From assembly GCA_023227835.1 (NCBI GenBank), contig JALOCI010000041.1, positions 1 to 24,544 of the forward strand: DNA of 24,544 bases, given 5' to 3'. The stretch is from Bacteroidales bacterium (lineage in GTDB: Bacteria > Bacteroidota > Bacteroidia > Bacteroidales > UBA932). Position 1 is the first letter of the stretch. Each line of letters starts with the position of its first letter. The notes under the pieces were generated by a model that was not told the origin of the DNA, made no database searches, and was given only the letters and a program-made list of their open reading frames with translations. Positions 1 through 8,726 of this stretch are shown piece by piece. The position numbers were made by a program, and so were the translations under genes.

Positions 1-54
1 AAAATACTCCAACATCCCTGTCGGCAACAACAATGAATAACCACTCTTTTGCAT
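1..54 (-). CDS. Transposase N-terminal region (ISAon1-like), 5' end only
   Basis: Reading the minus strand from 54, an ATG opens a frame that runs off the left edge: MQKSGYSLLLPTGMLEYF. The pattern S-L-L-L-P-x-G-x-L-E-Y-F resembles the start of the short first ORF of ISAon1-family Bacteroidota insertion sequences (family assignment from memory; only 18 residues are visible). A purine-rich stretch lies just upstream, and a TAtcTTTG promoter box sits at 86-79. The frame points away from the truncated susC on the other strand, as expected for an IS inserted into that gene. The other end of the IS, its second ORF and any target-site duplication lie outside the window. Confidence 0.5.
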   Translation of the reverse strand, partial: MQKSGYSLLLPTGMLEYF

Positions 55-78
55 TTTTCTCTTTCCTTTTTCGTAACG

Positions 79-110
79 CAAAGATAAAATTTTGTTACCC
101 CTGTCCCCAA
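79..110 (-). promoter_or_regulatory. Candidate promoter of the IS transposase
   Basis: On the minus strand, TATCTTTG (86-79) matches the Bacteroidota -7 consensus TAnnTTTG. A TTG at 110-108 lies 21 bp upstream as a possible -33 element. The predicted transcript would begin about 15-20 nt before the ATG at 54. Confidence 0.45.
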
Positions 111-1966
111 CTTTTACTTATGATCCCTTATTGTGGGGGCTATACTGGCCTACTGATTACCTTACAGGAGATCCCTGGACAGCAAGATACGGAAGTTATG
201 CATATAACCCTGTATATTACAACAACGAGTGGGAAAACTCTTCGAAAATGTTGAAAGTTAGTGCTAATGAAACACTTACTGTAAAATTACTACCAGAACT
301 TGTTTTAAAGAGCGTATTCTCCTATGATAACACAAATACAATGGACCACCTTTATTATAGTGCTCTACACTTTAATGGTTCATCGACTTCTGGGGCGGTT
401 CACGAAATGACCACAAATGAGACAAAACTAGTCTCTTCAACAACTTTAAACTATAATAAGGTATTTGCAGATAAGCATACTTTAGGAATATTGGTCGGAT
501 GGGAAGCAGAAGATAACAGAACATATTTCCACAGATCTTCAGGTACAAACCTGCCTACCAGCGCACTGCATACGGTCTCTACTGCCGGTAAGCTTGATGC
601 TTCGGGATATAACTGGGGCAGTACTATGATGTCGGCTCTCTCTCGTCTCGAATATAATTATTTAAATAAGTACTATTTCTCCGCATCTATGCGTCGTGAC
701 GGTTCTTCAAGACTGGGTGAGACTACACGTTGGGGTAACTTCTGGTCTGTTGCAGGTTCTTGGAAGATCAACAGTGAGAAATTCATGGAGAATGTTGATT
801 ACATAAGTAATCTTCGTTTGAGAGCTTCATACGGTGTTAATGGTACTTTGCCTTCATCACTTAACGGATGGCGTTCACTTACATCATATAACAACAACTA
901 TATGCAGACTCCCGGGGGTGGCGTGAGTACTATTGCAGATGCGAACCTCTCTTGGGAGACAAGCTATACTTCAAACATAGCTCTTGAGTTCGGTCTGTTT
1001 GACCAGAGACTTACCGGTTCGGTTGAATACTATAACAGAACTTCAAAGGATTTGCTTCAGGATGTTCCAATATCTTTAGTTACAGGTTTCGGTACAACTC
1101 TGAAGAATATCGGCGAGATCAGAAACCGTGGTGTTGAAATTGAACTTAACGGTGATATCATCAGGAACAAAACAATCACATGGAGTGCAGGTCTGACAGC
1201 ATCGACAGTGAAGTCTACTGTTGAAAAGCTTTATGGCGGGCAGGATATTATTTGGTATGACCCTACAGGAGGAGATGCAAGAGCTAAGTATATATACAGA
1301 GAAGGTGAATCAACTCTTGCACTTTACGGCCTTGAGTGGGCAGGGGTAGAGGATGAGACAGGAAAGAATCTCTGGTATCTTAATGATGATGATGCTACTC
1401 CTGACCTTACTGTTAACGGACGCCCGGCTACATACAGCTATTCGAAGGCAAAAGAGACAATTATCGGCAACATACATCCAAAACTCTTCGGAGGGATCCA
1501 TACAGATGTTAAATGGAACAACTTCACAGCAGGACTGAACTTTACATATAAGATCGGCGGATACACCTATGACGGTGCCGGTAAGGATGTAACAGACGAT
1601 GGTTACTACTGGGAGAGGATTATGTCAAAAGATCAGTATGAAAACAGATGGACACCTGAGAACAAGACCGCCTCTCTTCCAATGCGTGCGGCGATTGATA
1701 TGGAAGATGTAAATCAGAAGAGCAGCCGTCATATGCATAAGGCAGATTTCTTGAGGTTGAAGACTATCAATGTAGGGTACAATTTGCCTAAGAATCTGAT
1801 CAGCAAGATTAATGTCTCCAATGTCAGAGTTTACTTTAACGGGTCAAACCTATGGACAATGGCGGCATATGACGTGTACGACCCAGAGGTCAATGAATAT
1901 GGCACAAGAGGTTGGGAAACTCCTATATGCAAGACATATACTTTCGGTGTTGAATTTACTTTCTAA
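92..1966 (+). pseudogene. SusC/RagA-like TonB-dependent outer-membrane transporter, 5'-truncated by an IS
   Basis: This is the C-terminal ~620 residues of a SusC/RagA-family TonB-dependent transporter, which normally has about 1000 residues. What remains is most of the beta-barrel, including the family-typical YFSASMRRDGSSR segment and a C-terminal strand ending GVEFTF. The signal peptide, carboxypeptidase-like domain, TonB box and plug are missing. The frame is open from 77, directly after an in-frame TAA at 74-76, and no normal start is present; position 92 is only a TTG. The transposase start on the opposite strand at 54 explains the loss. The remaining ~620 codons contain no stop or frameshift, so the disruption looks recent. 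With the plug and signal peptide gone, it cannot be a working transporter. A susD-like gene follows after 17 bp. Confidence 0.8.
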
Positions 1967-1983
1967 AATAAAAAGACTCTACA

Positions 1984-3456
1984 ATGAAAAAGATAAATAT
2001 ACTTTTCACAATACTAGGCATTGTACTGCTTTCATCATGCGAAGGTTTTCTTGATGTTAAGCCGACAAGCTCTGCTGATGCCGCGACCTCTATTACAACA
2101 GCTTCAGATGCCAAGGTAATCATAAGCGGATTGATGAGCAAGATGGTCTCATCCAACTATTACGGAAGAAACTTCTTCATGTACGGAGATGTTAAAGGCG
2201 GTGACTTTGCCATTCGTTCTCAGGGACGTGGTTTGGATGCACTTTATGTCTTCAACCACTCTGCATCTTCAAACTCTTACTCCGGTTACTGGTCACAGAT
2301 GTACCATTGCATACTTCAGATCAACAACCTTCTTCAGAACATTGATAAGATTGAGGCAGCAGGAAAAGGTTCTGCGACACTCAGTGAATACAAAGGACAG
2401 GCTCTTACTGCAAGGGCTCTTATATATTTTGACCTTGTTCGCTTGTATGGTAAACCATACAATATGGATAACACATCATTGGGCGTTCCGCTGATTCTTG
2501 AGACACTGGATGCATCTGCTCAACCTACAAGGGCAACAGTTGCACAGGTGTATGAGCAGATCGTTACAGACCTTACAACAGCAGCACCATTGATGGGCAA
2601 AACTAAGGTTCTCGGCTACCTGAACTACTATGCGAACCAAGCCATTCAGGCAAGGGTATATCTGAACATGGGCAACAATGCGGCTGCCCTGACAGCTGCC
2701 CAGGCGGTGATTACAAGCGGGAAATATTCACTCTATTCAAACGCAAACTGGGTTAGTTCATGGTCTGCAGAGAATGGTTCAGAGTCTATATTTGAACTTG
2801 GGGTATACCTTAGTGAGGCTGACCTTGGAACAGGATCCCTCGGCTTCTATCTTCTCCGCGCCGGTACCATAAAAAATGCTATGGGATGGTTCATGGCAAG
2901 TGATGAATTTCTGGCAAGACTTAATCAGGATCCTGCGGATGTTCGCTGGGGAATAATGGATTACGATGAAACTTATACAGATACAGGTGTCAAGAGATAT
3001 GGCTCATGCCGCAAATATTCAGGAGTGAATCTTCTTGGTGACAAGGGTTCTGCAACAGCTGTTAATGTCAAGGTTATTCGTCTTTCAGAGATGTATCTGA
3101 TTGCAGCAGAGGCAGCTTTCCCGACAAACAAGCAGCTGGCAGCCGACTATCTGAAAGAGATCCGTAAGAGATCTCCGAATCTTGAAGTACCTACAGCTAC
3201 AAATATTACTATGCAGATGATAAAGGATGAGAAGAGCAAGGAGTTGTTTGCAGAGGGCCAGAGATATTTCGACAGGATACGTTGGAACGAGTCTATAACA
3301 TTTAACGATGATTTTATCTCTCCGGCAGTAGTTATCACTCACAGAGATAAGACAATTGACAGGACTTTCTATAAGACAATTCTTCCTATTCCAAAATCTG
3401 AAATAGATGCCAATCCGGCATTAGCTTCACAGCAGAATCCGGGTTATGCAGAATAA
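1984..3456 (+). CDS. SusD/RagB-family nutrient-binding outer-membrane lipoprotein
   Basis: This 490-residue protein would sit on the cell surface as the lid over a SusC barrel and capture the nutrient. The N-terminus is a lipoprotein signal peptide with lipobox LLSSC, giving Cys19 as the lipidated residue, followed by the family-typical EGFLDVKP. The central part carries the helical TPR-like repeats of SusD proteins (for example the YYANQAIQARVYLNMGN and LTARALIYFDLVRLYG segments). The C-terminus has the usual ELFAEGQRYFDRIRW block and ends QQNPGYAE. Length and ends are normal, so the gene is intact. It lies 17 bp after the truncated susC partner, so its transcription may be impaired by the upstream IS. 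No glycoside hydrolase or peptidase gene nearby indicates the substrate. Confidence 0.92.
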   Translation: MKKINILFTILGIVLLSSCEGFLDVKPTSSADAATSITTASDAKVIISGLMSKMVSSNYYGRNFFMYGDVKGGDFAIRSQGRGLDALYVFNHSASSNSYSGYWSQMYHCILQINNLLQNIDKIEAAGKGSATLSEYKGQALTARALIYFDLVRLYGKPYNMDNTSLGVPLILETLDASAQPTRATVAQVYEQIVTDLTTAAPLMGKTKVLGYLNYYANQAIQARVYLNMGNNAAALTAAQAVITSGKYSLYSNANWVSSWSAENGSESIFELGVYLSEADLGTGSLGFYLLRAGTIKNAMGWFMASDEFLARLNQDPADVRWGIMDYDETYTDTGVKRYGSCRKYSGVNLLGDKGSATAVNVKVIRLSEMYLIAAEAAFPTNKQLAADYLKEIRKRSPNLEVPTATNITMQMIKDEKSKELFAEGQRYFDRIRWNESITFNDDFISPAVVITHRDKTIDRTFYKTILPIPKSEIDANPALASQQNPGYAE

Positions 3457-3480
3457 AGTAGAAATAGTGAATGATTCAAG

Positions 3481-3506
3481 GAGGCCGGTATCACCGGCCT
3501 CTTTTT
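3481..3506 (+). terminator. Rho-independent terminator after the susD-like gene
   Basis: GAGGCCGGT (3481-3489), a 3-nt loop, then ACCGGCCTC (3493-3501) and five T residues. It is a perfect 9-bp GC-rich stem 25 bp after the susD-like stop, and it separates that unit from the histidine genes. Confidence 0.93.
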
Positions 3507-3530
3507 ATATGGGGAATGTTTAAATTTATT

Positions 3531-3538
3531 TATATTTG
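3531..3538 (+). promoter_or_regulatory. Candidate promoter -7 box of the histidine-degradation operon
   Basis: TATATTTG fits the Bacteroidota -7 consensus TAnnTTTG and lies 39 bp before the hutH ATG, just after a terminator. No clear -33 TTTG is visible at the expected distance, so strength or dependence on an activator is unknown. Confidence 0.5.
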
Positions 3539-3577
3539 TATCCTTTTTAAATAAAATAATTACAATATCTAATTAAT

Positions 3578-5065
3578 ATGGACTATTTTCATATAACTCT
3601 CAATGAACAAACACTTGGCGATATAGAGCCGCTATTTAATCCTGATATAAAAATAAGATTATCAGAAGATGCTGTCGAAAGAATAACCAAGTGCAGGGAT
3701 TATCTTGAGAGAAAGATGAAAGAGCAGAAGAGTCCGATTTATGGAATCACTACAGGATTCGGATCACTATGCAATATATCTATTGACAAGGAGCAACTTT
3801 CCCAATTACAAAGAAATCTGGTAGTCTCACACTCATGCGGGATAGGAGAGGAGGTGCCCTTTGAGATAGTCAGGTTGATGATGTTGTTGAAAATCAGATC
3901 GCTTTCATTCGGGTATTCAGGAGTAAGACTCGAAACAGTAGAACGTCTTGTGGATATGTTCAATAACGGAGTATACCCTGTTGTATACAGGCAGGGTTCC
4001 CTGGGAGCATCAGGAGATCTTGCTCCTCTCGCAAATATGTCTTTGCCCCTTCTTGGCCTGGGAGAGGTTAATTATAAAGGAAAAAGATGCAGCTCAGAAG
4101 AGGTAAACAGAGTATTTAACTGGAAACCATTGGTGTTGGCATCTAAAGAGGGGCTGGCCCTTCTTAACGGAACGCAGTTCATGCTTGCATACAGCCTTTG
4201 GAATCTCAGACGGGCAAAGAATATGGTTTCACTTGCCGACAAGATTGCCGCACTTTCACTTGATGCATTTGACGGCAGGGTTGAGCCGTTTACAGAGGCT
4301 GTGCATTTAATAAGACCTCACAAGGGACAGCTTGAGACCGCTTCAAATATGAGAAAATATTTAGATGGAAGTGAAATTGCTTTCAGAGAGAAGCAGCATG
4401 TTCAGGACCCATATTCATTCCGTTGCGTGCCCCAGGTACATGGTGCCGTCAGGGATGCTCTCGACTATATTGAGAAGGCTTTTACAACAGAATTGAACAG
4501 CGCAACTGATAATCCGTCTGTAGTTCCGGAAGAGGATCTTATCATATCTGCCGGAAACTTCCACGGAGAACCTCTTGCAATTCCGCTGGATCTTTTATCG
4601 ATTGCTTTGGCTGAGTTGGGGAGTATTTCAGAAAGGAGAACCTATCAGCTTATAGGGGGGAAGAGAGGTCTGCCATCTTTCCTGGTTGCCCACCCGGGGT
4701 TGAATTCAGGTTTTATGATACCTCAGTATGCACAGGCTTCTGTTGTAAGTGAGAACAAGCAGTTGGCAACACCGGCATGTGTAGATACAATAGATTCGTC
4801 TCAGGGTCAGGAGGATCATGTTAGTATGGGGGCTAATGCAGCGACAAAATGCTACCGTGTGGTGGAAAATCTTGAGAAGATACTTGCAATAGAGTTGATG
4901 AACGGGGCTCAGGCTTTGGAGTTCAGAAGACCTTTGAGGAGCTCTCCGGTCATAGAGTCACTGGTTGCCGATTACCGTAAAATAGTACCTTTTATTGCTG
5001 AAGATGAGGTTATGTATACACATATTCATGATTCCATCAGGTTTATAAGAGAGCATACAAAATGA
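3578..5065 (+). CDS. hutH: Histidine ammonia-lyase (histidase)
   Basis: It deaminates L-histidine to urocanate and ammonia, the first step of histidine degradation, in the cytoplasm. The 495-residue length is normal for the family. The hallmark GSLGASGDLAPLA spans residues 140-152; Ala144-Ser145-Gly146 cyclise to the MIO electrophile. YGITTGFG (55-62) near the N-terminus and the ATDNPS segment in the C-terminal half are further family signatures. The start is the ATG at 3578, about 40 bp after a promoter-like box. The stop overlaps the start of hutI by 4 bp (ATGA), indicating translational coupling. It is the first gene of the operon. Confidence 0.97.
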   Translation: MDYFHITLNEQTLGDIEPLFNPDIKIRLSEDAVERITKCRDYLERKMKEQKSPIYGITTGFGSLCNISIDKEQLSQLQRNLVVSHSCGIGEEVPFEIVRLMMLLKIRSLSFGYSGVRLETVERLVDMFNNGVYPVVYRQGSLGASGDLAPLANMSLPLLGLGEVNYKGKRCSSEEVNRVFNWKPLVLASKEGLALLNGTQFMLAYSLWNLRRAKNMVSLADKIAALSLDAFDGRVEPFTEAVHLIRPHKGQLETASNMRKYLDGSEIAFREKQHVQDPYSFRCVPQVHGAVRDALDYIEKAFTTELNSATDNPSVVPEEDLIISAGNFHGEPLAIPLDLLSIALAELGSISERRTYQLIGGKRGLPSFLVAHPGLNSGFMIPQYAQASVVSENKQLATPACVDTIDSSQGQEDHVSMGANAATKCYRVVENLEKILAIELMNGAQALEFRRPLRSSPVIESLVADYRKIVPFIAEDEVMYTHIHDSIRFIREHTK

Positions 5066-6324
5066 AACGTCTGTTTATAAATATTGGCAAACTGATACAA
5101 GTTGAGCAGGGAAATCTTGTTCAGCGCCGTTGCGGAAAAGAGATGTCCTCGCTCGGGATAATTGAGAATGGCTATCTATTGACAGACGATGATCTGATTT
5201 CAGATTTCGGAAAGATGTCTCAGCTGACAGATGAGAGGCTGAAGAGTATGATGCCGGAAGAGAGTGTTGATGTTTGCGGACGAATGGTCATTCCTACATT
5301 CTGTGATTCTCATACACATCTTGTATATGCCGGGAGCAGGGAGATTGAGTTTTTTGACAAACTGAAAGGGCTTTCATATAGCGAAATAGCGGCGAGAGGC
5401 GGTGGAATACTTAACTCTGCAAAGCTGCTGCACGAGGCTACAGAGGACGATCTTCTCAAACAAGCCCTCTCAAGGGCAAGAGAGATAATCTCCTTTGGGA
5501 CAGGAGCCGTTGAGATTAAAAGCGGATACGGGCTCTCTCTGGAAGATGAGTTGAAAATGCTGAGAGTGGCGCGTAGGATTGGCGAATTCACACCGCTGAC
5601 TATAAAAACTACTTTTCTTGGGGCGCATGCGGTTCCTGAAAGATATACAGGCCGGAGAGAAGAGTATGTCGATGAGATAATAAGCGAGATGATTCCTGTC
5701 ATCGCAACTGAAGAGTTGGCTGATTACATAGATGTATTCACCGAAAAAGGATTTTTCTCCGTTGAGGATACGGACAGGATTCTGAATGCAGGTATGAAGT
5801 ACGGGCTCAGGCCAAAAGTTCATGCAAACCAGATGAGCTTTTCAGGAGGCGTGCAAGTCGGTGTAAAGTACAACGCCATATCAGTTGATCATCTTGAATT
5901 CACCGGTAAGGAGGAGTTCGGAGTTCTTAAAGACTCGGAAACAATGGCTACACTATTACCTGGAGCAACACAATTTCTGGATATGGATTATGCTCCGGCA
6001 AGAGAGATGATTGACTACGGACTCTCTGTTGCAATAGCAACAAATTATAACCCCGGCTCGTGTCCTTCGGGTGATATGCGCTATATGATGTTCCTTGGAG
6101 CTCTTAAAATGAAGATGACTCCGAATGAATTGATAAATGCCGCAACAATTAACGGTGCCTATGCAATGGGGCTTGAGGAGACCCATGGAACAATCGCCGT
6201 GGGGAAAAAGGCAAATTTTATAATCACGGCGCCCATACCTTCTATTGAATTTATTCCTTATGCGTTTACCTCATCATGGATAGATAAAATATATTTAAAC
6301 GGAAGATTATGGCAAAATTTGTAA
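5062..6324 (+). CDS. hutI: Imidazolonepropionase
   Basis: It hydrolyses 4-imidazolone-5-propionate to N-formimino-L-glutamate, the third step of histidine degradation. It belongs to the amidohydrolase superfamily: the metal-binding H-x-H is His84/His86 within CDSHTHLVYAGSREIEF, and later family segments include KVHANQMSFSGG, SVDHLEF and ATNYNPGSCPS. Length is 420 residues, as usual. The ATG overlaps the hutH stop, and its own 3' end overlaps the next gene by 16 bp, so three genes are tightly packed. Its substrate comes from urocanase, which is not encoded in this window. Confidence 0.96.
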   Translation: MKRLFINIGKLIQVEQGNLVQRRCGKEMSSLGIIENGYLLTDDDLISDFGKMSQLTDERLKSMMPEESVDVCGRMVIPTFCDSHTHLVYAGSREIEFFDKLKGLSYSEIAARGGGILNSAKLLHEATEDDLLKQALSRAREIISFGTGAVEIKSGYGLSLEDELKMLRVARRIGEFTPLTIKTTFLGAHAVPERYTGRREEYVDEIISEMIPVIATEELADYIDVFTEKGFFSVEDTDRILNAGMKYGLRPKVHANQMSFSGGVQVGVKYNAISVDHLEFTGKEEFGVLKDSETMATLLPGATQFLDMDYAPAREMIDYGLSVAIATNYNPGSCPSGDMRYMMFLGALKMKMTPNELINAATINGAYAMGLEETHGTIAVGKKANFIITAPIPSIEFIPYAFTSSWIDKIYLNGRLWQNL

Positions 6325-6908
6325 CACCTCTTGGCAAAATTGATGTCACCATTATCGGACACGCCTCTGTATTGATAGAATGGAACGGTCTCAAGATAAT
6401 GACAGACCCGTACAGTGAAATTGCTGACTATACAAAACAGCCTGTTGCTGACCTGATACTGATTACACATGATCATTACGACCATTTTGATATAAATGCC
6501 CTTAAACCGGTTACAGGAAAGAGTACAACAATATTATCAACTCCCGTGGTTGCCGGCCTCCTGCCTGATGTAAAACCGCTAAAGCAAGGTGAGGGCTCTA
6601 CTTATGAGGGTTTACATATAACAGCTACATTTGCTTACAATATAGAGCATAAAAATGAAAATGGGATGCTGTTCCATCCAAGGGGAGCAGGAAACGGATA
6701 TTTGCTTGATTTTGGCGGATTCAGGCTGTACTTCGCCGGAGATACGGAACTTATACCGGAAATGAGAGAACTTGGCCCGATTGATGTTGCTTTTCTTCCC
6801 AAGAATCTGCCGTTCACGATGAGTGATGACATGTTCGTTGAGGCAGTAAATGTTATAAAACCTCACAATGTTTGCCCGTATCATTTCTTCCACCTTGATG
6901 TGGAGTAA
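6309..6908 (+). CDS. Metallo-beta-lactamase-fold hydrolase (UlaG-like), probably cut short by an in-frame stop
   Basis: A 199-residue metal-dependent hydrolase of the UlaG-like branch of the metallo-beta-lactamase superfamily. Visible motifs are GHAS (17-20), the zinc-binding H-x-H-x-D-H in THDHYDHFD (His54, His56, Asp58, His59), and AGDTE near residue 140. Its start lies 16 bp inside hutI. It ends at TAA 6906-6908, just after YHFFHLDVE. The same frame continues after that stop for 14 more codons (LEKRMPQGVKMFTK) to TAG at 6951-6953, and that tail resembles the normal C-terminus of the family. The core is complete, so activity is possible. Its reaction is unknown. Position between hutI and ftcD suggests a link to histidine breakdown, which is inference. 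Confidence 0.85.
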   Translation: MAKFVTPLGKIDVTIIGHASVLIEWNGLKIMTDPYSEIADYTKQPVADLILITHDHYDHFDINALKPVTGKSTTILSTPVVAGLLPDVKPLKQGEGSTYEGLHITATFAYNIEHKNENGMLFHPRGAGNGYLLDFGGFRLYFAGDTELIPEMRELGPIDVAFLPKNLPFTMSDDMFVEAVNVIKPHNVCPYHFFHLDVE

Positions 6909-6964
6909 CTGGAAAAGAGAATGCCACAAGGAGTAAAAATGTTTACAAAATAGAATCAGATATA

Positions 6965-8671
6965 ATGTTAAGAAGATTAATAGAGTGTGTCCCTAATTTC
7001 AGCGAAGGGAAGAACATGCAGGTAATAAAACAAATTACCGATGCAGTAGAAAGTGTTGAAGGTGTAAAGCTTCTGAATGTAGATCCAGGAAATGCCACCA
7101 ACAGAACCGTTGTTACATTTGTCGGTGAACCTGAGTCCGTTGTTGAGGCTGCATTCAGGGCAATCAGGAAAGCTTCAGAGGTTATAGATATGAGACATCA
7201 TCACGGAGAACATCCTAGAATGGGTGCAACTGATGTCTGCCCGCTTATTCCGATTGCCGGTGTCTCAATGGAGGAGTGTGCTGAGATGGCAAGAGTACTG
7301 GCCAAAAGGGTAGGAGAAGAGTTGTCAATACCTGTATATTGTTATGAAAGCTCTGCTTTCAGACCTGAGCGCAGAAACCTTGCCAACTGCAGGGCTGGTG
7401 AATATGAAGGACTCTCAAGAAAATTTACCGATCCGGAGTGGAAACCTGATTTTGGCCCCGGTATATTTGAGGGTAGTGTTCTCCATACAGGAGCAACAGC
7501 AATAGGTGCAAGGGATTTTCTTGTGGCAATAAATTATAATCTCAACACTACATCCACCAGGAGAGCAAATGCGATTGCATACGATGTCAGGGAGAAGGGT
7601 CGCAAATTAAGAGAGGGGAATCCGATTACTGGAAAGGTTGTGAAAGATGAAAACGGCAAAGATGTCTGGATTCCGGGTACTCTCAAGGGATGTAAGGCTA
7701 TTGGCTGGTTTATAGAAGAATATGGTATTGCACAGGTTTCCATGAATGTGACAAATATTACTCAGACACCAGTTCATGTGGCGTTTGAAGAGGTCGTAGC
7801 CAAGGCCGGGGCTAGAGGTATTAGAGTGACGGGATCAGAGATTGTAGGATTAATCCCGAAGAAAGTACTTATTGAAGCAGGAAAATTCTATCTTGCAAAA
7901 CAGCAACGCTCTCTTGGAATTTCTGAGGAAGAGATCATTAAGATAGCAGTCAAGTCTATGGGACTAGATGATCTCAGGCCATTCGACCCTAAGGAGAAGG
8001 TGATTGAATATCTGATTGAGGATAAAGCCAAAAAGAGACTTGTGGATCTGACTTCGGCCGGTTTTGTATCTGAGACAGCTTCTGAATCTCCTGCTCCGGG
8101 AGGAGGATCTGTTTCTGCTTATATGGGATCTCTTGGTGCGGCTCTTGGGACAATGGTTGCAAATCTGTCGGCACATAAGCCCGGATGGGATGATAAATGG
8201 GAATTTTATTCTCAATGGGCTGCAAAAGGACAGGATATAACTGCTGAGCTATTGTTCCTGGTTGACGAGGATACAAACGCATTTAACCGAATTCTGGAGG
8301 CTTTCTCAATGCCAAAGAGTACCGACACGGAGAAGGCTGCAAGATCTGAAGCAATTCAAACTGCAACACAATATGCCACAGAGGTACCGTTAAGGACTAT
8401 GAAAGTGGCATATTCAGCATTTGATCTGCTTGAGGCGATGGTAAAGGATGGAAATCCGAATTCTCTGTCGGATGCGGGGGTTGGCGCGTTGGCAATAAGA
8501 TCAGCTGTTTACGGTGCATATATGAATGTTTTGATAAACTCGGCAGATCTTAAGGATATAAATATCTCCGAGAACCTTACTTCTGAGGCCCGGACTATTT
8601 TTGAAAAGACAAGGGAAAGGGAAATTATTATTACCGATTCAATTTTTAAAATTTTAAAATCTCGCCGATAA
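6965..8671 (+). CDS. ftcD: Bifunctional glutamate formimidoyltransferase / formimidoyl-THF cyclodeaminase
   Basis: The N-terminal half transfers the formimino group from N-formimino-L-glutamate to tetrahydrofolate, releasing glutamate. The C-terminal half deaminates the product to 5,10-methenyl-THF and ammonia. Residues 4 to about 330 are the transferase, starting RLIECVPNFSEG and including HHGEHPRMGATD (79-90) around the catalytic histidine. After a linker, residues from about 350 form the helical cyclodeaminase, with its signature PAPGGGS at 376-382. The 568-residue fused layout is that of animal FTCD; many bacteria encode the two activities separately. It completes the route to glutamate without a formiminoglutamate hydrolase. 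It begins 56 bp after the annotated stop of the upstream hydrolase, or 11 bp after that gene's second in-frame stop. Confidence 0.95.
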   Translation: MLRRLIECVPNFSEGKNMQVIKQITDAVESVEGVKLLNVDPGNATNRTVVTFVGEPESVVEAAFRAIRKASEVIDMRHHHGEHPRMGATDVCPLIPIAGVSMEECAEMARVLAKRVGEELSIPVYCYESSAFRPERRNLANCRAGEYEGLSRKFTDPEWKPDFGPGIFEGSVLHTGATAIGARDFLVAINYNLNTTSTRRANAIAYDVREKGRKLREGNPITGKVVKDENGKDVWIPGTLKGCKAIGWFIEEYGIAQVSMNVTNITQTPVHVAFEEVVAKAGARGIRVTGSEIVGLIPKKVLIEAGKFYLAKQQRSLGISEEEIIKIAVKSMGLDDLRPFDPKEKVIEYLIEDKAKKRLVDLTSAGFVSETASESPAPGGGSVSAYMGSLGAALGTMVANLSAHKPGWDDKWEFYSQWAAKGQDITAELLFLVDEDTNAFNRILEAFSMPKSTDTEKAARSEAIQTATQYATEVPLRTMKVAYSAFDLLEAMVKDGNPNSLSDAGVGALAIRSAVYGAYMNVLINSADLKDINISENLTSEARTIFEKTREREIIITDSIFKILKSRR

Positions 8672-8726
8672 ATGACTCGAAATTGAAATTTGAGTGATAT
8701 CTTTATGGCGGATTAACAGAAATTTT

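Noticed and set aside
5310..5823. Antisense ORFs of 117-130 codons inside hutI
   Set aside because: hutI is a full-length, well-conserved gene on the other strand; the antisense frames show no motif and are shadows of its codon bias.
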